Source: Spirochaetales bacterium
GTDB lineage: Bacteria; Spirochaetota; Spirochaetia; DSM-27196; PWMO01
Assembly (NCBI GenBank): GCA_007130025.1
Contig: SLTF01000200.1
Span: forward strand, 1-13,827
Direction of reading: 5' to 3'
DNA: 13,827 bases
A model generated the notes under the pieces. The model ran no database searches. It saw only the letters and a program-made list of their open reading frames with translations, and was not told the DNA's origin. The position numbers and the translations under genes are program-made. The first letter of the stretch is position 1. Each line of letters opens with the position of its first letter. Positions 6,865-13,623 of this stretch are shown piece after piece.

Positions 6865-7407
6865 TCAAATATCCGCGTACTCGTCGTAGAAGCGGCGCAT
6901 GGCGCGTTCACCGCGGCGGTCAACGTACAGCAGCACTCCAGGGTGGGGTTCCACCGCTACTCGTGAACCGTTGGTGATCGCGCGGAACTGAGCTCTGGTC
7001 AGGGTTACCGTGAGGCGCTCGGTCACCGGTTCGCGGAACCCACCGGACTGCGTTGGGTTGGGATCGCGAAGCCGAAGCAGTTCGCTGCCCACCCGGATCA
7101 GTACCACGCCCTCCATGAAGCGCCACTCTGGACCGGTGAAGACCACAGACAGGACGTACGCGTTACCACTGCCGTCTCTGGGGTCCACCACACCGAGCTC
7201 GACGGTGTCGCTGTCGTCCCGGTAGACCACCAGTCTATGGATGAGGTAGTCATCGCCGGAGCGGCTGGTCTGGACCTGATAGCTGATCGCCCCGGAATCC
7301 TCGAGCGACGTCTCCGGTGCCGTTCTGCACGCGACGACAAGGAACAGCGTGGCCATCGCCATGGCAACGGCACGCAGTACCCAACCTTTTCCACGAAACT
7401 TGTTCAC
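6865..7407 (-). CDS. small lipoprotein of unknown function
   Basis: The 180-residue product has a lipoprotein signal: charged start, hydrophobic stretch VAMAMATLFLVVAC and Cys27 as lipidation site (lipobox VVAC). The residues after Cys are Arg-Thr-Ala, so outer-membrane sorting is likely in a diderm. The mature part looks beta-rich (SYQVQTSRSGDDYLIHRLVVYRD; VELGVVDPRDGSGNAYVLSV; RLTVTLTRAQFRAIT) and has no catalytic motif or second cysteine that I recognise. The start is GTG at 7405-7407, supported by a strong AGGGGGT site with proper spacing. The gene ends 60 bp from the end of the convergent secreted-protein gene. It follows rbsK by 82 bp but has its own possible extended -10 promoter, so membership in the rbsK operon is uncertain. 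Confidence 0.85.
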   Translation of the reverse strand: MNKFRGKGWVLRAVAMAMATLFLVVACRTAPETSLEDSGAISYQVQTSRSGDDYLIHRLVVYRDDSDTVELGVVDPRDGSGNAYVLSVVFTGPEWRFMEGVVLIRVGSELLRLRDPNPTQSGGFREPVTERLTVTLTRAQFRAITNGSRVAVEPHPGVLLYVDRRGERAMRRFYDEYADI

Positions 7408-7456
7408 CGATTACCCCCTGCGGAGCCGCGTTCGTGCAGCCCGGTATCCGACCTTA

Positions 7457-7484
7457 ACTCTACCACGCGCACGAAAATTCTCCA
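7457..7484 (-). promoter_or_regulatory. weak candidate promoter of the small lipoprotein gene
   Basis: The minus strand reads TGGTAGAGT at 7465-7457, which fits an extended -10 element (TGn followed by TAGAGT). TGGAGA (7484-7479), 16 nt before the hexamer, is a 4/6 -35 match. Transcription would start near 7450, giving a leader of about 43 nt. The same nine bases occur in the same role before aspS. Confidence 0.25.
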
Positions 7485-7489
7485 GCCGT

Positions 7490-8413
7490 TTACCGCGACT
7501 GCTGCTCCACAAACGCACGTACCGCGGCCTCGGTGGGCATCGCCGCCTGGGCGCCGGCGGCGCGACAGGCAAGCGCGCCCACGGCGTTGGCGTACCGTAC
7601 CGCCTGCGGCAACGGCTCCCCGAGGCCAAGCGCCCAGGCGAGCCCGGCGTTAAAGGCGTCGCCCGCGGCGGTTGTGTCCACCACATCCACCGCAAATCCA
7701 GGAACGGCAAGAAACGCACCATCAGAAAGAATAAAGGCACCGAGCGATCCCGCCTTGATCACGGCGTTTCGCGCGCCCATGGCAACGAGCTTCTCGGCGG
7801 CCTCACGAGCGCTCTCTTCGTTGGTGACCGCAATCCCGGTGAGAATTTCGGCTTCGTGTGCGTTGGGGGTCAGGTAGTCCACCCGGGAGACGAGCGTCGA
7901 CGAGAGCGTCTGAGCGGGGGCCGGATCGAGGATGGTCTTGCAGCCAACCTCCTTGGCGACGCCGAGCGCGTACTCGGTGGTTTCCAGCGGGATTTCAAGC
8001 TGAAACAGGGCGAAGTCGCACTCCGCGATCTGATCGCGGGCGGCATCGATGAAGGCCGCGTCTACGGTGCCGTTTGCACCGGCCACAATCACGATATGGT
8101 TCTCTCCGGACGCATCCACTTCAATTGCAGCAATGCCGGTGGGCACGCCGGAGAGCGTTTCGACGCTGTGGTCGTGCACGCCCTCGGCTGCCAGCGTCCT
8201 GCGGTAGCTCTCACCAAAGCCGTCGTCACCAATACGGCCGATCATGCGCACGTCGGCTTCCAGGCGGGCGAGGGCCACCGCCTGGTTGGCTCCCTTGCCT
8301 CCCGGATGGGTCGCAAAGGCGGTCCCCACCAGGGTTTCGCCCGGTCGGGGAAAGCGGTCAACGTTGACCACGAGGTCCATGTTCAGGCTTCCGATCACGC
8401 AGAACTTCGCCAT
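7490..8413 (-). CDS. rbsK: ribokinase
   Basis: This 307-residue cytosolic PfkB-family kinase phosphorylates D-ribose at O-5 with ATP, feeding the pentose phosphate pathway. Family signatures are clear: CVIGSLNMDLVV at the N-terminus, PGGKGANQAVALARL (37-51) and VVDTTAAGDAFNAGLAW (244-260), with Asp252 as catalytic base. NAHEAE (184-189) corresponds to the NXXE metal-binding motif. Length and motif spacing match ribokinases rather than fructokinases, though other pentose or nucleoside substrates cannot be excluded. The ATG at 8413 has AAGGAG five bases upstream, and this site overlaps the stop codon of qor, so the two genes are probably one transcript. No ribose ABC transporter or rbsD is adjacent. 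Confidence 0.93.
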   Translation of the reverse strand: MAKFCVIGSLNMDLVVNVDRFPRPGETLVGTAFATHPGGKGANQAVALARLEADVRMIGRIGDDGFGESYRRTLAAEGVHDHSVETLSGVPTGIAAIEVDASGENHIVIVAGANGTVDAAFIDAARDQIAECDFALFQLEIPLETTEYALGVAKEVGCKTILDPAPAQTLSSTLVSRVDYLTPNAHEAEILTGIAVTNEESAREAAEKLVAMGARNAVIKAGSLGAFILSDGAFLAVPGFAVDVVDTTAAGDAFNAGLAWALGLGEPLPQAVRYANAVGALACRAAGAQAAMPTEAAVRAFVEQQSR

Positions 8414-8423
8414 GGTTTCTCCT

Positions 8424-9401
8424 TCAGGGGAAGAGCACGGTGGAACCGGTGGTCTTGCGCGACTCCAGGTCGCGGTGGGCCTGGGCCACGTCGATCAGCG
8501 CGTACTCCTGGTTGATTGCCGGTTGTACCGCCCCACTGGTGATGGCCGCAAACAGCTCGTTGGACGCCGAGAGCAGATCGGCTCGCGCAGCGATGTAGTG
8601 AAAGAGGGTGGGCCGGGTAAGGAAGATCGATCCTTTCTGGCTGAGGATAACCGGCTCCACCGCAGGTACCGGTCCCGATGCATTGCCAAAGGTCACCATC
8701 ATGCCCAGCGGACGCAGGCAGTCCAGCGATCCCTCGAAGGTGTCCTTTCCAACCGAGTCGTAGACCACCGGTACGCCGGTTCCGCTGGTAATGCGCTTCA
8801 CCTCGGCGACGAAGTCCTGCGTGGTGTAGTCAATGGTGTGGGTACACCCGTACTCCCGGGCAAGCTCCGCCTTCTCCGGCGACCCAACCGTGCCAATGAC
8901 GGTGGCTCCCAGGGCTCGCGCCCAGCTGCACAGGATCAGCCCGACTCCGCCGGCGGCCGCGTGCACCAGGATGGTGTCTCCGGACTGCACCCGGTAGGTG
9001 CGACGCAACAGATAGTGGGCGGTGAGGCCGCGCAGCATCATGGCCGCGGCCGTTGTTTCGCTGATGCCGTCGGGAAGTTTCACGCAGCGGTCGGCGGGAA
9101 CCACGCGCTGTTCCGCGTAGGCCCCCTGAACCGCGCTCACGTAGGCGACCCGGTCTCCAACGGCAAGGTCGGTCACACCGGCGCCTGCGGCTTCCACCAC
9201 CCCGGCGGCTTCAGCCCCCAGCCCGTGAGGGAGCGAGGGAAGCTTATAGAGGCCGCTTCGGAAGTAGATGTCAACAAAGTTGAGACCGACGGCGGTTTGT
9301 CGCAGAAGAACCTCGCCCTCACCGGGAGGAACGGTGTCTACCTCAATCCATTGCATCACCTCCGGGCCACCGGTCTGTTCGATCTGAATCGCGTTTGGCA
9401 T
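8424..9401 (-). CDS. qor: NADPH:quinone oxidoreductase (zinc-free MDR family)
   Basis: The 325-residue protein matches the Qor branch of medium-chain dehydrogenases, which use NADPH to reduce quinones or related enones. It has VGLNFVDIYFRSGLY (38-52), HGLGAEAAGVVEAAG (59-73) and the nucleotide-binding AAAGGVG (148-154). The second half includes VVYDSVGKDTFEGSLDCLRPLG. It lacks the zinc-binding cysteine cluster of alcohol dehydrogenases. Size equals that of E. coli Qor (about 327). The ATG is preceded by AAAGGAG with good spacing. It lies 57 bp after the cyclophilin gene and 10 bp before rbsK on the same strand. The physiological substrate cannot be deduced. Confidence 0.92.
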   Translation of the reverse strand: MPNAIQIEQTGGPEVMQWIEVDTVPPGEGEVLLRQTAVGLNFVDIYFRSGLYKLPSLPHGLGAEAAGVVEAAGAGVTDLAVGDRVAYVSAVQGAYAEQRVVPADRCVKLPDGISETTAAAMMLRGLTAHYLLRRTYRVQSGDTILVHAAAGGVGLILCSWARALGATVIGTVGSPEKAELAREYGCTHTIDYTTQDFVAEVKRITSGTGVPVVYDSVGKDTFEGSLDCLRPLGMMVTFGNASGPVPAVEPVILSQKGSIFLTRPTLFHYIAARADLLSASNELFAAITSGAVQPAINQEYALIDVAQAHRDLESRKTTGSTVLFP

Positions 9402-9458
9402 GATCTGCTCCTTTTTGTGGGGTGCTGCCGGGACGCGGTTGTACGGCCGTGAAGCCGC

Positions 9459-10094
9459 TTACCGGCGCCCGGCGGTCTGAGCACGAAGCTGGTCGAAACT
9501 CTCCTGCGTCACCTGAAAGGACTGAGCGGACGCTCCAATCCGCTCGATGGTCAAGCGCTCGATGCGGTCGCCCTGGCGGATCGCGTTGACCACATCCTGT
9601 CCCGAGACCACGTGGCCGAAGACCGCGTGCCCTCCGTCGAGCCACGGAGTGGCGTTGTGGGTAATGAAGAACTGGCTGCCGTTGGTGTTGGGGCCACGGT
9701 TGGCCATGGAGAGTACGCCCGCCCGGCTGTGGCGCAACTGAGGGTGGAACTCATCGGCAAAGGTGTACCCCGGACCTCCGGTTCCATTTCCGGCAGGGTC
9801 CCCACCCTGGATCATGAAGTTGTCGATCACGCGGTGAAAGTTGAGGCCATCATAGAACCGGACCCCGGCGCCGCGGCTGTGTCCAATGGTCCCTTCGGCC
9901 AGGCCGACAAAATTGGCCACGGTCAGCGGAACGCGGTCGTGCTCGAGGCGAAGCAGGATCTCTCCCCGTGTGGTCTGCATGCGGGCGTAGACCCCGTCGG
10001 GAAGTTGCTGCGACACCGCGGTTGGTGCGGGCCACAGAAACGCCACGAAGGCAATCAGTATCACTACACCAATTCGAAATCGAGTTTGTTTCAT
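9459..10094 (-). CDS. secreted cyclophilin-type peptidyl-prolyl cis-trans isomerase
   Basis: From the ATG at 10094 the product has 211 residues. Residues 1-28 form a signal peptide (VVILIAFVAFLWPAPTAVS), so the enzyme should act outside the cytoplasmic membrane, in the periplasm of a diderm. The cyclophilin domain (about 35-190) shows GLNFHRVIDNFMIQGGDP (83-100) with catalytic Arg88, GVLSMANRGPNTNGSQFFIT (126-145) and PWLDGGHAVFGHVVSGQDVV (150-169). Trp151 matches the cyclosporin-contact Trp of human CypA. The open frame continues upstream to 10355 but that part overlaps serA and would mask the signal peptide. AGGAGG precedes the chosen start. It follows serA by 40 bp on the same strand. The ribosome site itself can fold into a small hairpin. 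Confidence 0.93.
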   Translation of the reverse strand: MKQTRFRIGVVILIAFVAFLWPAPTAVSQQLPDGVYARMQTTRGEILLRLEHDRVPLTVANFVGLAEGTIGHSRGAGVRFYDGLNFHRVIDNFMIQGGDPAGNGTGGPGYTFADEFHPQLRHSRAGVLSMANRGPNTNGSQFFITHNATPWLDGGHAVFGHVVSGQDVVNAIRQGDRIERLTIERIGASAQSFQVTQESFDQLRAQTAGRR

Positions 10095-10108
10095 GGGAGT
10101 TTCCTCCT
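10095..10108 (-). promoter_or_regulatory. ribosome binding site of the cyclophilin gene inside a GNRA hairpin
   Basis: On the minus strand AGGAGG (10108-10103) lies eight bases before the ATG. GGAG (10107-10104), GAAA (10103-10100) and CTCC (10099-10096) form a 4-bp stem closed by a GNRA tetraloop, ending one base before the start codon. The strong site decides the start. The hairpin could lower translation, but with four pairs it is only marginally stable. Confidence 0.55.
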
Positions 10109-10134
10109 GGTTTTTTCGTTCCGCGCTACGCGGG

Positions 10135-11316
10135 TTATTCGGTTCCATGCGGCTTGACTTCTCGCACCATGATGACGCCATCAATCGCCCGCATGCGTGC
10201 GACCGCCTCGGGTGACAGGTTACCCGCGATATCAATGATATTATACGCCATTTCGCCCTTGTGGCGATTGAGCAGATCGAGAATGTTCTGTCCGTCCTGA
10301 GCGAGGATGGCAGTGATCTGTCCGACCATGTTCGGGATGTTGCGGTTTGCAACAATGACGCGCCCGTTTTCGGACGGAGCCATTTCGCAGTCGGGGAAAT
10401 TCACCGAATTTCTGATGTTGCCCGTTACCAGGTAGTCTCGAAGCTGGCGTGCCGCCATGATCGCGCAGTTCTCCTCCGCTTCGGGCGTGGAGGCTCCAAG
10501 ATGTGGTACGGGCAAGACCCGTTCGTTTGCCAGCAGTTCTTCGGTGGGAAAATCGGTAACGTAGCTTCCCACGGCTCCCGAATCGAGTGCGGCAAGAAGT
10601 GCCGGGTCGTCAACCAGCCCGCCCCGGGCAAAGTTGAGCAACCGAACGCCCTTCTTCATCCGCGCGATCGACTGGGTGTTGACCATGTTCCGGGTGCCGT
10701 CGTTCAGCGGCACGTGCAGGGTGATGTAATCGCTCCGGGAAAAGAGCTGGTCGAGGTTGGAAGCGCGCTGAACCGAGCGCGACAGGCCCCACGCCGACTC
10801 AACCGAGAGGTAGGGATCGTAGCCGATCACCGTCATGCCCAGGGCTTCAGCGGCGTTACAGACCATGACACCGATTGCCCCGAGACCCACCACGCCAAGG
10901 GTCTTGCCGGAAATCTCAGGGCCGGCAAACGCTCCCTTGCCCTTCTCTACCAGAGCTTCCACCTCATCGCCCTTTCCGTGGAGGGATCGGGTCCAGGTGA
11001 CCCCCTGAACGATCCGGCGCGCGCTGAGCAGAAGTCCGGCGATCACCAGCTCTTTCACGCTGTTCGCGTTTGCCCCGGGCGTGTTGAACACGACAATCCC
11101 GCTCTCGCTGCATCGTCCAACCGGAATGTTGTTGTATCCGGCGCCGGCCCGTGCTATTGCCTTGAGTCCTGAAGTGACCTCCATTTCATGGAGATCGGCG
11201 CTTCGGACCAGAATGCCGTCGGGATCGGCCTCATCAGCGCTCACGTGAAAGCCGGCCTCTTTGAGGACGGCGAGACCCGCCGGCGCGATCTTGTTGTAGG
11301 TGCGTATGCGAAACAT
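10135..11316 (-). CDS. serA: D-3-phosphoglycerate dehydrogenase with ACT domain
   Basis: The 393-residue enzyme oxidises 3-phosphoglycerate to 3-phosphohydroxypyruvate with NAD, the first step of serine synthesis. The nucleotide-binding domain has KTLGVVGLGAIGVMV (138-152; GXGXXG at 144-149). The catalytic set is Arg231 in NFARGGLVDD, Glu259 in TDFPTEE and His272 in VPHLGASTPEAEEN. A short C-terminal ACT domain (about 318-390; RVIVANRNIPNMVGQITAIL) is the usual site of serine feedback control. The linker is short, as in the compact type of the enzyme. The start ATG at 11316 has GAGGAG, which overlaps the aspS stop codon nine bases upstream, so translational coupling with aspS is likely. No serB or serC is in the window. 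Confidence 0.93.
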   Translation of the reverse strand: MFRIRTYNKIAPAGLAVLKEAGFHVSADEADPDGILVRSADLHEMEVTSGLKAIARAGAGYNNIPVGRCSESGIVVFNTPGANANSVKELVIAGLLLSARRIVQGVTWTRSLHGKGDEVEALVEKGKGAFAGPEISGKTLGVVGLGAIGVMVCNAAEALGMTVIGYDPYLSVESAWGLSRSVQRASNLDQLFSRSDYITLHVPLNDGTRNMVNTQSIARMKKGVRLLNFARGGLVDDPALLAALDSGAVGSYVTDFPTEELLANERVLPVPHLGASTPEAEENCAIMAARQLRDYLVTGNIRNSVNFPDCEMAPSENGRVIVANRNIPNMVGQITAILAQDGQNILDLLNRHKGEMAYNIIDIAGNLSPEAVARMRAIDGVIMVREVKPHGTE

Positions 11317-11325
11317 GGCGGCTCC

Positions 11326-13113
11326 TCAGCTGGTGGATGGTTCTTCTTTCGGGACAATCATCAGGCCCAGTTCATCGAGCTGGCGCTGGTCTACTTCCGA
11401 GGGGGATTCGTCCATCAAGGAGACACCCGCGGTATTCTTGGGGAAGGCGATCACTTCGCGAATACTCGACTCGCCGGCCATGATCATCACCAGGCGGTCC
11501 AGACCCGGGGCGATTCCGCCGTGGGGTGGTGGACCGTACTGGAACGCTTCAAGCAGGAATCCGAAGCGGCGACGCGCCTCTTCCTCGGAGAACCCCACGA
11601 TGTTGAACACGCGCCGCTGCAGCGCGGGGTCGTGAATACGGATTGATCCGGATGCGAGCTCAAAGCCGTTGCAGACCAGGTCGTAAAGGTCACCCTTTAC
11701 CGCACCGGGATCGCGCTCCATGCTCTCCAGGAAGCGCTCCTGCGGCATGGTGAACATGTGGTGCGCCGCTTCCCAGCGGTTTTCGTCTTCGTTCCAGTCA
11801 AACATGGGAAAATCAATGATCCACGCGAAGCTGAACTTCGCCGGATCGCAGAGTCCCAGATCGCGTCCCAGCCGGGTGCGAACGGCACCCAGGGCGGTGC
11901 AGGCGGTTTTCCAGCTGTCTGCCACAAAGAGCAGCAGATCGCCCGCGGCGGCTCCCAATGCGCTGATAATCTCGGCGGAACGCGGGGCAAAGAACTTGGC
12001 GACGCCGCCTTCGAGCTGGTCGGCTGCCGGTACCTTCATCCACGCGAGGCCTTTGGCGCCGTAGGTCTTGGCCACATCTTCGAGGTCGGTGATCTGCCTG
12101 CGCGAGTATTCTCCGCATCCGGGTACCCGCAGCACCTTTACCGCCCCTCCCGAGGCCAGCACCGACTCAAACACCCCAAAGCCGCTTCCCTCCACGAAGG
12201 GGGCGAAATCGGCGAGCTCCATATCGTAGCGCAGCTCCGGTTTGTCGGAACCGTAGCGGTTCATGGCGTCGTCGTATGCAAGGCGGCGGAACGGCGTCTG
12301 GAGCTCCACTCCGAGGGCGCCGCGGAAGACGTGGCTCATCATGCCTTCAACCACGGCAAATACGTCGTCCTTGGAGACAAAGCTCATCTCGATATCAATC
12401 TGGGTGTGCTCGAGCTGCCGGTCGCCACGGGCGTCCTCATCGCGGTAGCAGTGAGGAAGCTGAAAGTAGCGGTCAAACCCCGACACCATGAGGATCTGCT
12501 TGAACAGCTGCGGTGACTGCGGCAGCGCGTAGAACTTGCCGTTCTGAAGCCGCGAGGGAACCAGAAAATCGCGCGCGCCTTCGGGCGTGGACTTGATCAG
12601 GGTTGGGGTCTCGATCTCGAAGAAGCCCTGGCCGTTGAGGTAGTCACGGACCAGAAAGGCCACGTCGTGCCGGAGCTTCATCTTGCGCTGCATGCTGAAG
12701 GAGCGAAGGTCGAGATAGCGATACTTGAGGCGCAGCTCGTCGCGCGCGTCGCTCTTGTCGTCAATCATGAAGGGAAGGATTTCGCAGGTCGAGAGCACCT
12801 TGATGCCGCTGACCGCCACCTCGATCTCACCGGTGGCCATTTCGCGGTTGATCATCGCGTCCGGGCGCGCCCGCACCGTTCCGGTGACGGCGATGCAATA
12901 CTCGTTTTTCAACCCTTCGGCCGCCTCGCGAACCGAAGCCGCGGCGTCCTCATCCACCACCAGCTGGGTGATGCCATACCGATCGCGCAGGCTGATGAAC
13001 TTCACACCGCCGTGATCCCGAAACCGGTGAACCCATCCGTTGAGGGTGACTACTTCCCCCGCACGAGCCCCCGAGAGCTCGCCACAGGTGGCGGTCCGCT
13101 TCATGTCTTCCAT
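11326..13113 (-). CDS. aspS: aspartyl-tRNA synthetase, probably non-discriminating (Asp/Asn)
   Basis: The 595-residue class II synthetase has the bacterial layout. An anticodon-binding OB domain (VTLNGWVHRFRDHGGVKF) comes first. The catalytic core has motif 2 CYRDEDARGDRQLEHTQID (222-240) and motif 3 GGIAPGLDRLVMIMAG, with the bacterial insertion domain between them. His34 (His31 if counted from the second Met) and Ala86 replace the Leu/Lys pair of Asp-specific enzymes, which suggests it also charges tRNA(Asn) for GatCAB amidation. Two starts are possible: ATG 13113 (MEDMKRT) or ATG 13104 (MKRT). Neither has a good ribosome site, and a promoter ends 8 nt before the first. The frame is open further upstream to 13233, but that part only translates the tandem repeat. 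serA follows after nine bases. Confidence 0.96.
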   Translation of the reverse strand: MEDMKRTATCGELSGARAGEVVTLNGWVHRFRDHGGVKFISLRDRYGITQLVVDEDAAASVREAAEGLKNEYCIAVTGTVRARPDAMINREMATGEIEVAVSGIKVLSTCEILPFMIDDKSDARDELRLKYRYLDLRSFSMQRKMKLRHDVAFLVRDYLNGQGFFEIETPTLIKSTPEGARDFLVPSRLQNGKFYALPQSPQLFKQILMVSGFDRYFQLPHCYRDEDARGDRQLEHTQIDIEMSFVSKDDVFAVVEGMMSHVFRGALGVELQTPFRRLAYDDAMNRYGSDKPELRYDMELADFAPFVEGSGFGVFESVLASGGAVKVLRVPGCGEYSRRQITDLEDVAKTYGAKGLAWMKVPAADQLEGGVAKFFAPRSAEIISALGAAAGDLLLFVADSWKTACTALGAVRTRLGRDLGLCDPAKFSFAWIIDFPMFDWNEDENRWEAAHHMFTMPQERFLESMERDPGAVKGDLYDLVCNGFELASGSIRIHDPALQRRVFNIVGFSEEEARRRFGFLLEAFQYGPPPHGGIAPGLDRLVMIMAGESSIREVIAFPKNTAGVSLMDESPSEVDQRQLDELGLMIVPKEEPSTS

Positions 13114-13120
13114 GCCGGGC

Positions 13121-13149
13121 ACTCTACCATATGCACCGAGAACGGAAAA
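13121..13149 (-). promoter_or_regulatory. candidate extended -10 promoter of aspS
   Basis: The minus strand has TGGTAGAGT (13129-13121), an extended -10 pattern, with a poor -35 (TTTTCC, 13149-13144) at 17 nt. The A of ATG 13113 lies 8 nt past the -10 box, at the expected transcription start, so the mRNA could be leaderless. This would explain the missing ribosome site. The 55-bp repeat array ends directly upstream. Confidence 0.3.
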
Positions 13150-13151
13150 GT

Positions 13152-13270
13152 GCCCGGCCGTCGGCCACGGATGGCCAAGTGCCGGGCCCGCCAGGGATGG
13201 CGGACAGCCCGGCCGTCGGCCACGGATGGCCAAGTGCCGGGCCCGCCAGGGATGGCGGAAGGCCCGGCCG
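13152..13270. repeat. 55-bp GC-rich tandem repeat, about 2.2 copies, each with two hairpins
   Basis: A 53-nt unit occurs identically at 13152-13204 and 13207-13259, separated by the dinucleotide CA. A third copy begins after AG at 13262 but keeps only nine bases (GCCCGGCCG) before diverging. Each unit holds two perfect hairpins: GGCCA-CGGA-TGGCC (first copy 13163-13176) and CCGCC-AGGGAT-GGCGG. An outer pair GCCCGGC...GCCGGGC encloses the first hairpin. The array fills the 162-bp gap between the HIT gene stop and the aspS start. It looks like a REP/BIME-like extragenic palindromic element. It could end or stabilise HIT transcripts, or simply be a dispersed repeat. It does not encode a plausible protein in any frame. 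Confidence 0.9.
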
Positions 13271-13275
13271 CCGGG

Positions 13276-13623
13276 CTATCCCGGGGGCCAGCCGAGTTTG
13301 CGGCCTCCGAGGATGTGGGCGTGGATGTAGGGAACGGTCTGCAGGGCGTCGGCGCCGGTGTTGAAGACCACGCGGTAGCCGCCCTCTTCAAGGCCGAGTT
13401 TCGCGGCCGTTTTTGACACGCCCTGCATGAAGGTCGCAACCACCGACGGGTCTGCGTGCTGCAGGTCGGCAAAGCTCTGCATGCGCTGCCGGGGGATCAC
13501 CAGTACGTGAACCGGCGCCTGCGGGCTGATGTCGCGGAAGGCGTAGACGTGTTCGTCCTCGTAGACCGGCTCGGAGGGGATCTCCTTCGCCAGAATTCTA
13601 TCAAAGATGGTCGTTTCAGACAT
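13276..13623 (-). CDS. HIT-family (Hint-like) nucleotide-binding protein, variant triad
   Basis: The 115-residue protein has the full length and landmarks of bacterial Hint proteins: IFDRILAKEIPSEPVYEDEH, AFRDISPQAPVHVLVIPRQ, FNTGADALQTV and the C-terminal LGGRKLGWPPG. Members hydrolyse purine nucleoside phosphoramidates and related adducts. The triad reads YIHAHI (99-104): the nucleophile His101 and third His103 are present, while the first His is Tyr99. The start ATG at 13623 has GGAGG five bases upstream and overlaps the end of the sugar symporter gene by eight bases, so the two are coupled. The tandem repeat follows nine bases... after its stop codon on the transcribed side, suggesting transcript ends there. 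The cellular role of Hint proteins is generally poorly defined. Confidence 0.93.
   Translation of the reverse strand: MSETTIFDRILAKEIPSEPVYEDEHVYAFRDISPQAPVHVLVIPRQRMQSFADLQHADPSVVATFMQGVSKTAAKLGLEEGGYRVVFNTGADALQTVPYIHAHILGGRKLGWPPG

Noticed and set aside
8244..9452. 402-codon open frame on the plus strand
   Set aside because: Antisense to qor and the end of rbsK, both firmly identified; composition is that of a shadow frame.
10121..10133. CCGCG-CTA-CGCGG hairpin between serA and the cyclophilin gene
   Set aside because: In the direction of transcription it is followed by an A-run, not a U-run, so it is not an intrinsic terminator; five pairs may be chance at this GC content.
10095..10355. 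Longer cyclophilin start at 10355
   Set aside because: This part overlaps the end of serA in another frame, and would bury a clear signal peptide and bypass a strong ribosome site before ATG 10094.
13114..13233. 40-residue N-terminal extension of AspRS
   Set aside because: It translates the tandem repeat, has no match to AspRS N-termini, and known enzymes begin near MKRT.
13152..13270. CRISPR-like array
   Set aside because: Units are directly adjacent with only two-base separators and no variable spacers, so this is a tandem repeat, not CRISPR.
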